Positions 35,846 to 46,006 of a stretch of 64,000 nt of DNA are shown in pieces. The number at the start of each line of letters is the position of its first letter. The first letter of the stretch is position 1. The stretch is from positions 1,240,001 to 1,304,000 of the forward strand of contig CAVPHY010000028.1 in the NCBI GenBank assembly GCA_963704855.1, written 5' to 3'. This DNA is from SZUA-36 sp963704855. Lineage in GTDB: Bacteria > Pseudomonadota > Gammaproteobacteria > Xanthomonadales > SZUA-36. The notes beneath the pieces were generated by a model. The model did no database searches and had not been told where the DNA came from. It saw only the letters and a list, made by a program, of their open reading frames with translations. The position numbers were made by a program, and so were the translations under genes.

Positions 35846-36852
35846 TCGATCCCACGCTGCCACTGGTCGAATTGCACCGTCATCTCGACGGCAGCATCCG
35901 CTTGCAAACGATACTGGAGCTGGCCGATCAGCATGGTATAAAGCTGCCGGCCACCACCCTGGCCGGTCTAAAGCCATTTGTTCATATCGATGAATCGGCG
36001 CCGGGTCTAATGGCCTTTCTCGACCGCTTCGAGCACATGACCGCTGTGCTGGTCGATGTCGATGCCTGCCGGCGCGTGGCTTATGAAAATGTGGAGGATG
36101 CACGCTCCGAAGGTATTGATTACATCGAGCTCCGTTACAGCCCCTGGTTCATGGCCAAGTCCCATGGCATGAACCCCCATGAAGTCATGGAGGCCTGTGC
36201 AGACGGCGTGCGTGCGGCCGAACGTGACACCGGTGTGCGGGCTAATATTATCGGTATCCTGAGCCGGACCTATGGTGTCGAGACCTGTATGAAGGAACTG
36301 GATGCGATTCTTGCCCACCGTGATCACATCGTGGCGGTGGATCTGGCCGGTGATGAGTTCAGCTATCCGGCCGGCCTTTTCAAGGCGCATTTCAAACGTG
36401 TCCGTGATGCAGGCCTGCATGTGACCATTCACGCCGGCGAGGCAGATGGTCCACAGAGTGTCTGGTCGGCCATCCGCGACCTTGGGGCTGAACGCATCGG
36501 TCATGGTTTCCGTGCCATCGAGGACCCGGTCCTGGTAGATCACCTCGCAACGCAGGGCATCGGCCTGGAGGTGTGTCCGACTTCGAATCTGCACACCAGC
36601 ACGGTAAAAGACTACTTATCTCATCCGGTCAGACGCCTGGCCGATCTTGGTGTCAGGTTTTGCCTGAATACTGATGATCCGGGTATCAGCGCCATCGACA
36701 TCAGCCATGAATATGATGTTGCCGCGCCGGCCGTCGGCCTGACACCCTTGCAGGTTCACCAATCCCAGCTGGATGGCCTGGAGATGGCATTCCTGAGCGC
36801 TGCGGAGAAATCAGACTTACAGCTCAAAGCTGCCAAGCGAACGCCGTTGTAA
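35842..36852 (+). CDS. add: Adenosine deaminase
   Basis: A 336-residue metal-dependent hydrolase converting adenosine to inosine (or a close 6-aminopurine substrate). The zinc ligands are visible: LHRHLDGS near residue 12-19, HAGEADGP at about 195-202, and the Asp pair NTDDPG. The catalytic Glu is in HAGE. ATG 35842 opens the protein exactly where adenosine deaminases begin (PLVELHRHLDG). In the given sequence the upstream DUF885 frame reads straight into it; I treat this as an indel artefact. Its last 36 bases overlap the convergent PhyH gene. Confidence 0.92.
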   Translation: MIDPTLPLVELHRHLDGSIRLQTILELADQHGIKLPATTLAGLKPFVHIDESAPGLMAFLDRFEHMTAVLVDVDACRRVAYENVEDARSEGIDYIELRYSPWFMAKSHGMNPHEVMEACADGVRAAERDTGVRANIIGILSRTYGVETCMKELDAILAHRDHIVAVDLAGDEFSYPAGLFKAHFKRVRDAGLHVTIHAGEADGPQSVWSAIRDLGAERIGHGFRAIEDPVLVDHLATQGIGLEVCPTSNLHTSTVKDYLSHPVRRLADLGVRFCLNTDDPGISAIDISHEYDVAAPAVGLTPLQVHQSQLDGLEMAFLSAAEKSDLQLKAAKRTPL

Positions 36853-37656
36853 CCAGTTCGATTCAGACCATCCAGAACTTTTATCGGCAACGTGAAGTGT
36901 AAACGCGTGCCTGGAATGATCCGACCTGTTCTGTGAGCTGTAATGCGGCATATGGTCGTGGAATATCACCACGCTTCCAGCCGGAACCTCGACCGCGCTG
37001 GCTTTGTCTGTTGCCGGCCACGGAGCTTTGTCCAGGTCCGTCAACTTACCTTTGCGAGCAATCCAGTCCACCTGGTAAATCTCGCGTAAGGGGGAGCGAT
37101 GTCCGCCGGGTTGCACCCATAAACAACCGTTACCCCGGTTCGCATCCTCGAGGGCGACCCAGATGCCGGTCACCGTGGCCGGCTCGGTGATCAGGTAACT
37201 GCCGTCCTGGTGCCAGCGAACCTCACCGCCGATATGGGGTTGCTTGAATATATACATGGTCTGCCAGAGCAGGGGAGTTTTGTAACCGATATCGCGCAGA
37301 ACCTCCCTGAACAGGGGTTGACGGCAAAACTCGCCAAACACCGGGTTCAGGTCATGCAGGGCGTGACCGATCTTGTTAATGGCCAGACGCGCGGGTTTCT
37401 GCAGCTTGCCATCTGCGTCCAACGCATCCGCTTCTAAAAAGCAGTGGACATTCTCGGCCGAGTCAAAAAAGTAGTCATCACGGCCATGGTCGCTATCCGT
37501 GGTGCTGAATACCGTCCTGTGTTTACCGATGTCAAAATCATCAACAATTCGCAGCGCGGCGGTTTTGAGTGCTTCGAGTTCTGTCTTTGCGATCGCGTTT
37601 TTCAGAACCAGGAAACCATCGCGATGGTATTGCTCAACCTGGCCGGTACTCAGCAT
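36817..37656 (-). CDS. Phytanoyl-CoA dioxygenase (PhyH) family protein
   Basis: A 279-residue Fe(II)/2-oxoglutarate dioxygenase. The facial triad is RWHQDGSYL (HxD, about residues 139-147) and a distal His in HDHMPHYS, with an Arg in SRHAFTLH for 2-oxoglutarate. ATG 37656 is preferred to 37683 because GGAAAG precedes it and it opens on the conserved helix (VEQYHRDGFLVLK). The substrate is unknown. The gene overlaps the 3' end of the adenosine deaminase gene tail to tail by 36 bases. Confidence 0.88.
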   Translation of the reverse strand: MLSTGQVEQYHRDGFLVLKNAIAKTELEALKTAALRIVDDFDIGKHRTVFSTTDSDHGRDDYFFDSAENVHCFLEADALDADGKLQKPARLAINKIGHALHDLNPVFGEFCRQPLFREVLRDIGYKTPLLWQTMYIFKQPHIGGEVRWHQDGSYLITEPATVTGIWVALEDANRGNGCLWVQPGGHRSPLREIYQVDWIARKGKLTDLDKAPWPATDKASAVEVPAGSVVIFHDHMPHYSSQNRSDHSRHAFTLHVADKSSGWSESNWLQRRSLGSFEL

Positions 37657-37703
37657 GCGCTTTCCAAAACAGCCGCCGCGCAACTCATGACACGCAAGTT
37701 TCC

Positions 37704-38567
37704 TCAGCCTTTCAGATAGTGATTAAAGAAATTGATGGTTCTTTGCCATGACAAGCTGGCGGCCGTTTCATCATAACGGGCCTGGCTCGTGTCATTGTGA
37801 AAGCCGTGACCGGTGCCCGGATACATGTGCAGGCTATAGGCTATCGCATTTGCATCGAGTGCCTGTCGGAATTCGGGAATCATCGCATTGACGCGTTCAT
37901 CGGTGCCGGCGTAGTGCATCATCAGCGGTACTGAAACCTGCGCCGTCTGTTCAGCAGAGAGAGCGCGGCCATAGTAGCAAACGCTTGCATCGGTGGCGGG
38001 TTCGGACGCGGCGCATTGCAGCGAAACACCGCCTCCGTAGCAAAAGCCGACGGAACCGGTTTTGCCGGTGCAGTCATCACGTGACTTCAGATAACCAACT
38101 CCCTTGATCACATCTGCAGTGATGGTCTCGGTATCCGCATTGCGAAATTTATCCCTGGCCGCTTCCTGGTCCTCGGGCGCGCCACCGACAAAGCTGAGGC
38201 CATCCGGTGCAACCGCGATATAACCTGCAAGGGCAGCGCGCCGCGCGACGTCTTCGATGTGTGCGTTGAGACCGCGGTTTTCATGTATCACGAGTATGCC
38301 GGGCAGTGATTCCTTTGCCTTTGCAGGCTTGGCAAAGTAGGCCTTGACCGGGCCCCAGGTGCCGTCGTAGGTGATATAACCCTGCTGCAGGCGGTCATCA
38401 TCCGGTTTGATCTGTTGACCCAGTGCATAGTTGGGTTCAACCAGTGCAAGTACCGCGTTGGCCATGGTCGCGCCCCCGGTGATGACAGCCAGTTGTTTGA
38501 GGAAAGAGCGGCGTGGCATATCGCCGTGTATATAGTCGTTGTATAAGTCGGTGACCTTGGGATCCAT
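37704..38567 (-). CDS. Dienelactone hydrolase family protein, exported
   Basis: A 287-residue alpha/beta hydrolase. The N-terminal segment MPRRSFLKQLAVITGG after a 16-residue lead is a twin-arginine-type signal. The nucleophile is the Cys of GFCYGGG (about residue 173), with Asp in GTDERVN and His in GTGHGFHND completing a dienelactone-hydrolase triad. Such proteins hydrolyse lactones or esters; periplasmic location is inferred. It lies 47 bases upstream of the PhyH gene in the same direction. Confidence 0.88.
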   Translation of the reverse strand: MDPKVTDLYNDYIHGDMPRRSFLKQLAVITGGATMANAVLALVEPNYALGQQIKPDDDRLQQGYITYDGTWGPVKAYFAKPAKAKESLPGILVIHENRGLNAHIEDVARRAALAGYIAVAPDGLSFVGGAPEDQEAARDKFRNADTETITADVIKGVGYLKSRDDCTGKTGSVGFCYGGGVSLQCAASEPATDASVCYYGRALSAEQTAQVSVPLMMHYAGTDERVNAMIPEFRQALDANAIAYSLHMYPGTGHGFHNDTSQARYDETAASLSWQRTINFFNHYLKG

Positions 38568-38851
38568 TTAGCTACCTCGATGATTTTTGTGTGTTTGGTT
38601 TTGAGCCTGTTTTCAGTATATGACAAGTTCCGTGTCATTTTGCTGGCGACGCTGAAAATAGTGACCTGAAGAGCGTTAATTCAGCCCTTTTAGGACTGAA
38701 ATATGGTATAAAGTCACGGTTAAAAATTGTTCAGGCTCTGGTCGCCGGTCTGTCCGGTTCAGCAACAACATCCAGTCTTAGGCCAGTCTTGAATTTGTCA
38801 CGCCGGAAGGTCATGGTTCCGGTTAAAAAATCCAGCTCAAAGGGCACATCA

Positions 38852-41180
38852 ATGAACAGAATAATTGATTTAACCAACTCCCGAAATAAGCTTTATCTGT
38901 CTGTTATGGCAGGAATAATTAGCGCTTTCAGGCACGAGTCTTCTATACGCGCAAGACGATGAGACCTATTCCGAAAGTGTTCTGGAAGAAGTGATCGTTA
39001 CCGCGACGCGGCGCCAGGAAAGCATCCAGGACGTACCGCTATCCATCGCGACATTGTCCGGTGAGAATCTGCAGTCAATGTTCACCGGTGGTGAAGATGT
39101 CCTTGCTCTGGCGGGTCGCGTGCCGGGCTTGTACGCAGAGTCATCAAATGGACGCTCCGCACCCCGCTTTTATTTACGTGGCCTGGGTAACATCGATTTT
39201 GATCTCGCTGCGTCACAGCCAGTGTCCGTCATCATGGACGACGTGGTTATGGAGAACGTAGTACTCAAGAGCTTCCCGATATTCGACATGGAGCAGGTTG
39301 AAGTTATTCGTGGGCCGCAGGGAACACTGTTTGGCCGAAATACAACCGCCGGTATCGTCAAATTCAATAGTCGCAGGCCGGAACATGAAACCAGTGGTTT
39401 CGCATCCGCCTCTTACGGCACCTATGGAACGGCGAATGTCGAGGCCGCGGTCGGTGGCAGCCTGGTTCCCGACGTACTGGCAGGCAGGATGTCGCTGATC
39501 TACCGGACCCGTGATAACTGGATCGATAATGGTTTCACGAACGAGAAAGATGTCATGGGTGAATACGCTGAAATGGCCGGACGTGTGCAGTTGATGTGGA
39601 CACCCTCTGAAAATTTCACGGCCCTGTTTCTTGCCCAGGTTCGTGATCTTGAAGGTACATCCTCCATATTCCGCGCCAATGTATTTGATACCGGCAGCAA
39701 CAAGCTGAACCAGAATTACAAGCGCGGCACGGTCTGGTACGACGGTGGTGATAATAATCCTCAGGCCTACGACGGTTCGGGTTATACGATGAACCTGGAA
39801 TGGGATCTTGACAGCACAACGCTGACATCCATCTCTTCATACCAGTTGGGCGATGGCTACAGCCGTGGCGATATCGACGGTGGTGTTGTTGATTTCAGCG
39901 GCACCGCGACGGTTCCACCGGGCATTACCTTTGATCCGGCAGCGCCCGTATTCGGTTTTCCAACCCTGACTTTCCCGGGCACGATCCTGGTACCGTCGGT
40001 GACCCAGGATGGCGCAGACACCGATCAGTTCACCCAGGAGTTTCGTCTCGCCAGTGATACCGATGGGCCATTCAGCTGGCAGACCGGTTTTTACTATTTC
40101 AACAGTTCACTAAAAGTTGAAACGGATTCTTTTGCCTCTTACGGTTTTGGTGGTCCACCGCAAAACACGATCATCAAGCATACCAACGATGCATGGGCCG
40201 TATTCGGCCAGGGTTCCTATGATGTGTCCGACCAGTTCACCCTCAGCGCCGGTATCCGTTACACCGATGACAGCCGGGATTTCAAGGTATTGCAGTATGG
40301 TCAACTGTGGCTGGATATCGGTATTCCGCCGGTTGACCCGATCGATGTTTCCGCCGACAACGTCAGCTGGGATGTCACTGCAGACTACGCGCTCAATGAC
40401 AGTTCCAATATTTACGGAAGGATCGCGACGGGCTTCAGGGCGCAATCCATCCAGGGACGTGATGTTGCATTCCTCGAGTTTCCTACGGTTGCTGATCCTG
40501 AGACCATCATTTCCTATGAACTCGGCTACAAGGCAGACCTCGTCGATAACCGTTTACGTCTGAATGCCAGTGTTTTCTATTACACAGTGGATGATATGCA
40601 ATTGTCTATCATCGGCGGCGCAGCAAACAACAACCAGGTCATCAATGCCAACAAAGGTGATGCAACCGGTTTCGAAGTCGATCTGCAATGGCTGGTCACC
40701 GATAACTTCATGGCCACCTTTGGTGTTGCCTATAACGATACCGAGATCAAGGACAAGGATCTGAGCGTGGTTCCCTGTGGTTCCACCCTTTGCGAAGCGT
40801 GGCAGTACCGGGATGAAAACGGACAGGTCTCCATTGATGGAAACCCGTTCCCAAGGACACCGGAAACCAACTACAGCCTGACCCTGCGTTATGGCATGCC
40901 GGTGGGTGATGACGGTGAGTTCTTTGTATTTACCGATTGGGTTTACTATGGCGAAATCCTCATGCCGCTGTATTACAGCCCTGAGTTTGTCACCGATAAC
41001 CAGTTTGAAGGCGGCCTCAAGGTCGGTTACAGAAATATGCGGAACAACTGGGAAGTGGCCCTGTTCGGTCGCAATATAACCGATGAAGATAACGTCAAGG
41101 GCTTCGTGGACTTCAGCAACAATACCGGTTTCGTTAATGAGCCGGCCATCTGGGGTGTCGAGGCGATCTATAACTTCTGA
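38852..41180 (+). CDS. TonB-dependent receptor, frameshift in the signal region
   Basis: About 776 residues when joined. ATG 38852 has AAGGG 8 bases upstream and gives MNRIIDLTN and a hydrophobic core (LSVMAGIISA). Near 38920-38927 an indel moves the frame to LSGTSLLYAQDDETYSESVLEEVIVTATRR, which supplies the cleavage site and TonB box. The plug carries GLGNIDFDLA and QGTLFGRNTTAG, and the barrel ends in YNF. It takes up a siderophore, cofactor or glycan; no neighbour identifies the ligand. A terminator follows. Confidence 0.87.
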
Positions 41181-41222
41181 TTAATGCCTTAACAGCTACT
41201 CGCTCGTTCCATTGAGCACCGC

Positions 41223-41251
41223 AAAAAGCCCGGCATCACGCCGGGCTTTTT
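41223..41251. terminator. Bidirectional Rho-independent terminator
   Basis: AAAAAGCCCGGC (41223-41234) pairs with GCCGGGCTTTTT (41240-41251) around a 5-base loop. It separates the convergent receptor and ABC permease genes. Confidence 0.95.
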
Positions 41252-41259
41252 CATGGGCC

Positions 41260-43749
41260 TTATTGGGCACTGCCCAATACGCTATGCGGTGAATGGGTGA
41301 CCACCCGCCAGGTTGCCGTCAATCCGCTTGCACCGACAAAAAGCATACCCAGCAGTGGCCCGGTCAGCCAGAGCACGAGGCTGAACTGGTACTCAAGCTC
41401 ATACACATTCACCGCCAGGTACCAGGCGGCGAGACTCGCGCCCGATGATGCCAGCAGGCCGGCGAGCAAGCCAATCACCAGGAACTCGACCGCCACCCCC
41501 GCCAGCACCCTGCCACGGGATGCGCCCAGGGTGCGAAGGATCGCGCTTTCGAAGCTGCGCTCATCCAGGCTGGATTGCACGGCTGCCCACAAAACGGCCA
41601 GCCCTGCAAACAAGGTGAACAGGAAAACCGCCTGGACGGCCAGGGATGCCTTGTCCATCACGTCACGCACCTGCGCCAGTGATGCTTCGAGATCGATGAC
41701 TGTCACGCTGGGGAACTGGCGCATTAATTCAAGTATCTTGCGGTCGTCTTCGGCGTCTGCATAAAGGGCGGTGATGTAGGTGGCGGGGTAGCCGGTGAGT
41801 GTAGCCGTTGAGAAAAACATGAAAAAATTGGGCTGAAACGTGTCCCATTCCACGCTGCGAAAACTCGTGACCGTGGCCGAAACAGGTTCACCGGCGATAT
41901 CAAAGCCCAGTTCATCACCAATCTCTATTCCAAGCTCACGACCAAAATCCGTTTCTACGGATACCACGTGATCCCCGGTTCCCGCGGGCCACCATTGGCC
42001 TTCGGTTAGCTTGTTTCCGCTTTGCATTTTGTCGCCGAAACTGAGGTTGGATTCCCGCCTGGCCCAACGTTCACCCTGGGGGTCTTCAAATTCGATCTGG
42101 CTTACATCCTGACCGTTAATGCTCGTCATGCGGGCCCGTACCAGGGGTGCGAATTCGGGTACCTCAAGACCCTGTGAAGCCAGGAATTGTTGCATCTGTG
42201 GAACTTCATGCGGCTGGATATTGATCAAGAACTGGTTGGGGGAATCCGCCGGCAGGCTGTCACGCCAGGTTTCCATCAGGTCGTTCCTGACCAGGGTCAG
42301 AAGCATCAACACCATCAGGCCGAGGCCGAAGGCGACCACCTGGACAACACTCTCCCGGCCGCGACGGTTCAGGTTGGCGAGGCCATAACGCCAGGCCACA
42401 CCGGCTACACCCCGAAAACGTCCAGTGGCCCGGACCAGTAACCAGCCTGCCAATCCAAGTACCGCGAAGGTGCCGGCGGTGCCGGCGGCAATAGCCGAAA
42501 CCAGTTTGATATCGCGTACCATCCACTGCAGCAGCGCCAGCACAGCGAAGGTGCCTGCGAGATAACTGATCCCGTAACGCATGGGCGGCGGTTCCACATC
42601 ATGACGCAGGACACGCAACACCGGCGTTTTGCCCATCTGGACGAGGTCGGGCAGGGCGAATCCAATCAGTATGAACAGGGCTGTCACCAGGCCGAGCAGG
42701 ATAGGGGCGGGGCCGGCGGCCGGCAGTTCCTGGGTGATCAGGTCGCTGGCAATCCATGCCAGAGCCTGTTGTGCCACGAAACCCAGGATGGTCCCCACAG
42801 CGGCGCCCAGCACGGTCAACATGAACAACTGGAGCAGGTTCAGACGAAGGATAAACGCCTGCTTTGAACCGAGACACTTCAGCAACGCGATACGATCGCG
42901 GTGCCGGATGGCGTAACGGCGTGCAGCCATTGCAACCGCCACCGAGGAGAGCAGCACGCTTATCAGTGAAGCGAGGTTGAGAAAGCGGCCGGAACGTTCC
43001 ATCGCCGAACGCATTTGCGGATCGGAATCCGCGATATCACGCAGCTGTTCACCGTCGGTCAGCAATGCTTCGAGTCGCGGTTTGAACGAGGCGATGACGT
43101 CCCGCGGCCCGGCAAACAGATTACGGTAACTCACACGGCTTCCCGGCTGAATCAGTGCCGTGCTGTCGAGATCCACCATGTTGATCAGCAAAGTCGGGGC
43201 AAGATCGACAAACTGCCAGCCCTGGTCGGGTCTGAAATCGAGCACCCTTGTTACCCGCAAACTGGCTTTTCCGACCGTGATCACCGAACCGGTATCAGCA
43301 CCGAGCCTTGCCAGTAAGCGGGTGCTCGCCCAGGCTTCGCCCGGAGCGGGAATCTCGCCAGTTTCGACCGCGGACGATAAAAGCCGCTCGGCCGTCCTCA
43401 GGCGGCCTCTCAGGGGGTATCCGGCAGTTACGGCACTGATGGCCGAGAGCGTATTGTTATCGCCCTCGAACACCACGCTCGGCATGATGACCACAGATGC
43501 CGTGTTCAAACCGGCTTGTTCTGCCATTTCAAGATAGGCATCCGGTATCGGCTGGCTGGACCCCAGCCTGAGGTCCGCTGCCAGCGATTCTGCAGCCCGC
43601 AGTTCCACGGCATGCCCCACCCGGTCGGTAAGAAATGCAACTGCCGTCAATGAAGTGACTGCAATAACCAGTGCGACACCCAGTACCGTCAGTTCACCGG
43701 ATTTCCAGTCCCGCAGCAGTAGGCGCCAGGCCAGCGCGAAAGCCTTCAA
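41260..43749 (-). CDS. ABC transporter permease, FtsX/YbbP type
   Basis: An 829-residue permease with ten or so helices: one N-terminal, a middle group (about 255-465), and a C-terminal FtsX-type group (about 705-815), separated by two large periplasmic domains. This is the layout of YbbP-like MacB-family permeases. It overlaps the ATPase gene by 4 bases and lies next to a divergent tesA, as in E. coli ybbAP-tesA. The transported or extracted lipid/lipoprotein is not known. Confidence 0.9.
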   Translation of the reverse strand: MKAFALAWRLLLRDWKSGELTVLGVALVIAVTSLTAVAFLTDRVGHAVELRAAESLAADLRLGSSQPIPDAYLEMAEQAGLNTASVVIMPSVVFEGDNNTLSAISAVTAGYPLRGRLRTAERLLSSAVETGEIPAPGEAWASTRLLARLGADTGSVITVGKASLRVTRVLDFRPDQGWQFVDLAPTLLINMVDLDSTALIQPGSRVSYRNLFAGPRDVIASFKPRLEALLTDGEQLRDIADSDPQMRSAMERSGRFLNLASLISVLLSSVAVAMAARRYAIRHRDRIALLKCLGSKQAFILRLNLLQLFMLTVLGAAVGTILGFVAQQALAWIASDLITQELPAAGPAPILLGLVTALFILIGFALPDLVQMGKTPVLRVLRHDVEPPPMRYGISYLAGTFAVLALLQWMVRDIKLVSAIAAGTAGTFAVLGLAGWLLVRATGRFRGVAGVAWRYGLANLNRRGRESVVQVVAFGLGLMVLMLLTLVRNDLMETWRDSLPADSPNQFLINIQPHEVPQMQQFLASQGLEVPEFAPLVRARMTSINGQDVSQIEFEDPQGERWARRESNLSFGDKMQSGNKLTEGQWWPAGTGDHVVSVETDFGRELGIEIGDELGFDIAGEPVSATVTSFRSVEWDTFQPNFFMFFSTATLTGYPATYITALYADAEDDRKILELMRQFPSVTVIDLEASLAQVRDVMDKASLAVQAVFLFTLFAGLAVLWAAVQSSLDERSFESAILRTLGASRGRVLAGVAVEFLVIGLLAGLLASSGASLAAWYLAVNVYELEYQFSLVLWLTGPLLGMLFVGASGLTATWRVVTHSPHSVLGSAQ

Positions 43750-44468
43750 CGGCCTGGCTCCGCATTATCCTGCGTCGTTAGGTCAATATGGCCCGCGTCC
43801 ATTCGTATGATCCGGTCACAACGCCTTGCCAGGCCCAGGTCGTGGCTGACAAGCACCAGCGTGGTGCCGTATTCCCGATTCATGCGAAACAGGATATCGA
43901 TGACCGTTTCACCGGTTTGCTGATCCAGGTTACCGGTAGGTTCGTCGGCAAACAGCACCGTCGGTTGCACGACATAGGCGCGGGCGATGGCGACCCTCTG
44001 CTTCTCGCCACCGGATAACTGGCGTGGATAATGGCCGGAACGTTTTTCCAGGCCCACGTTTTTCAAGGCTGTTTTTGCGGTCTCAACGGGGTTGTCATGG
44101 TTGGCCAGTTCCAGTGGTAACATCACGTTCTCCAACGCTGTCAACGACGGGATGAGGTGAAAAGACTGGAACACGAAACCGACCTCATTGGCGCGCAAGG
44201 CTGCACGCCCGTCTTCATCGAGTGCCGTCAACTCATTACCTGCCAGCCAGACCCTGCCGGATGTGGGCAGATCTAACCCGGCCAGCAAACCCAGCAAGGT
44301 TGATTTGCCTGCGCCGGACGCGCCTATGATGGCAATACGTTCACCATGACTGACTTGCAGGCTGACCTGGTCTAGTATGGTCAGCATACCTGCCGGACTG
44401 GTGACTGTTTTGCTAAGATTATCCGCCTCGAGGGCAAAGGTTTTTTGTTCGGTTATCGGAGTATTCAT
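43746..44468 (-). CDS. ybbA: ABC transporter ATP-binding protein, YbbA/LolD-like
   Basis: A 240-residue ATPase. Walker A is GASGAGKST, the signature LSGGEKQRVAIARA, Walker B VLFADEPTGNLD, and the switch His VLVSHD. It is of the MacB/LolD type that pairs with FtsX-like permeases. ATG 44468 begins the normal length for the family; its start codon overlaps that of divergent tesA inside CATG. The stop overlaps the permease start by 4 bases, so the two are translated together. Confidence 0.9.
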   Translation of the reverse strand: MNTPITEQKTFALEADNLSKTVTSPAGMLTILDQVSLQVSHGERIAIIGASGAGKSTLLGLLAGLDLPTSGRVWLAGNELTALDEDGRAALRANEVGFVFQSFHLIPSLTALENVMLPLELANHDNPVETAKTALKNVGLEKRSGHYPRQLSGGEKQRVAIARAYVVQPTVLFADEPTGNLDQQTGETVIDILFRMNREYGTTLVLVSHDLGLARRCDRIIRMDAGHIDLTTQDNAEPGR

Positions 44469-45087
44469 GAGGTATATTTTATCGCTTCTGTTATTGATTG
44501 TTGGTTTAAATCCAGCCTGGTCATCTTCATCGGAACCACCGGTTATGCTGATCCTGGGCGACAGCCTTAGCGCAGGATACGGCATGGACCGTGAGGAGTC
44601 CTGGGTAAGCCTGCTTGAGAACCGCCTACTTGAACATGGTTACATTTATCGTATTCTCAACTCCAGTATCAGCGGTGACACCACGCAGGGCGGACTTACG
44701 CGTCTGCCACGCCTGCTCGAACGTTATCAGCCCGAGATTGTCCTGATCGAACTTGGCGCCAATGACGGTCTGCGTGGTATTGATCCGGACATCACCCGTG
44801 AAAATATCACGAGCATGATTCAACAAAGCCAGGACATCGGCGCCCGCGTACTGCTTGCCGGTATCAAATTGCCACCGAATTACGGCCGCGCCTACCTGGA
44901 TCAGTTCGAATCCATGTATGCCGATCTTGCCAATGAATTTGATACATTACTTGTGCCATTCTTCATGGAAGGGGTCGCATTGGAACCTGGATTGTTGCAG
45001 GCAGATAATATCCATCCCAATGAAAAAGGCCAGCCCGTTTTGCTGGACAATGTCTGGAATGTGCTGGAGCCGGCTTTGAGCCGTTGA
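44467..45087 (+). CDS. tesA: GDSL-type arylesterase / lysophospholipase L1 (TesA)
   Basis: A 206-residue SGNH hydrolase with signal peptide (MRYILSLLLLIVGLNPAWS). The blocks are GDSLSAGYGM (Ser nucleophile), the Gly of SGDTTQGG, GANDGLRG (Asn), and DNIHPN (Asp and His). It is a periplasmic thioesterase/lysophospholipase. The start ATG 44467 has GGAG about 7 bases upstream, lying within the coding sequence of the divergent ybbA-type gene. Confidence 0.94.
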   Translation: MRYILSLLLLIVGLNPAWSSSSEPPVMLILGDSLSAGYGMDREESWVSLLENRLLEHGYIYRILNSSISGDTTQGGLTRLPRLLERYQPEIVLIELGANDGLRGIDPDITRENITSMIQQSQDIGARVLLAGIKLPPNYGRAYLDQFESMYADLANEFDTLLVPFFMEGVALEPGLLQADNIHPNEKGQPVLLDNVWNVLEPALSR

Positions 45088-45173
45088 GTTACAGACGCTC
45101 GGAATCGCTATCAACTTTCGGACGGGGCACGGTTTGGGTATGATGCGTGCACCAACTTCTCAGGAGATACAGT

Positions 45174-45992
45174 GTGAAATCGATCTTTTTGTGTGTAGTC
45201 GCTGCAGTACTTTCATCAGCAGCTTATGCCGACAACCTTACCTTTGCCGAGCAGGTGGCAACGGGCATGCAGGGCGAGCACCGCTCCGCGGACAACAAGG
45301 CCCGCGACCAATATCGTCATCCGGCTGAAACTCTCGAGTTTTTTGGGATTGAAGACGGTATGACCGTCATGGAGATCTGGCCGGGCGGTGGCTGGTATAC
45401 CGAAATACTGGCGCCCGCAATGCGTGGACATGGCAAACTGGTCATCGCCACGTGGGATCCAGCGGTTGAAGGGCAACCGGCCTACCGTTACGAATTGCCA
45501 AAGCAAATGGAAGAAACCTTTGAGCAGAATCCTGAAGTTTATGACGAGGTTGAGTTCGAATACTTTTCACCGCCGGATTCACCATCACTGGGTGAAGCCG
45601 GATCGCTGGATGTCATTGTCACGTTCCGCAATACGCATGGCTGGATCGGAGCAGGGCAGGCACAGGAGATTTTCAACGAGTTTGCACGCGTGTTGAAACC
45701 GGGCGGTATTCTTGGCGTGGTCCAGCACCGTGCCGATGAAGATGCAGACCCACAGGCTTCAGCCAAGCAGGGTTATGTGACGGAAGCGGCGGTCAAGGAA
45801 ATTGCTGCGAATGCCGGCTTTGAATTCGAAGCAGCCTCAGAGGTCAACGCCAATCCAAAAGACACTAAGGATCATGAAAAAGGAGTCTGGACCCTGCCTC
45901 CGAGTTACTCGCTGGGTGATGTCGATAAGGAGAAATATACCGAGATCGGCGAGAGTGACCGTATGACCTTGCGGTTCAGAAAGCCCCGCTAA
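45174..45992 (+). CDS. Exported methyltransferase-like protein (COG4798 type)
   Basis: A 272-residue protein with a signal peptide (MKSIFLCVVAAVLSSAAYA) followed by a class I SAM-methyltransferase fold. Motif I is represented by VMEIWPGGGWYTEIL, and later by LDVIVTFRNTHGW and LKPGGILGVVQHRA. GTG 45174 has AGGAG upstream. An exported methyltransferase is odd because SAM is cytosolic, but this predicted family does carry leaders; its reaction is unknown. It is probably transcribed alone or with the acyltransferase gene 14 bases downstream. Confidence 0.85.
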   Translation: MKSIFLCVVAAVLSSAAYADNLTFAEQVATGMQGEHRSADNKARDQYRHPAETLEFFGIEDGMTVMEIWPGGGWYTEILAPAMRGHGKLVIATWDPAVEGQPAYRYELPKQMEETFEQNPEVYDEVEFEYFSPPDSPSLGEAGSLDVIVTFRNTHGWIGAGQAQEIFNEFARVLKPGGILGVVQHRADEDADPQASAKQGYVTEAAVKEIAANAGFEFEAASEVNANPKDTKDHEKGVWTLPPSYSLGDVDKEKYTEIGESDRMTLRFRKPR

Positions 45993-46006
45993 GCAGTACC
46001 GTCGCC

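Noticed and set aside
35302..36852. True peptidase-deaminase fusion protein
   Set aside because: A one-base correction gives the normal ATGA junction, and the upstream gene has another indel at about 35148.
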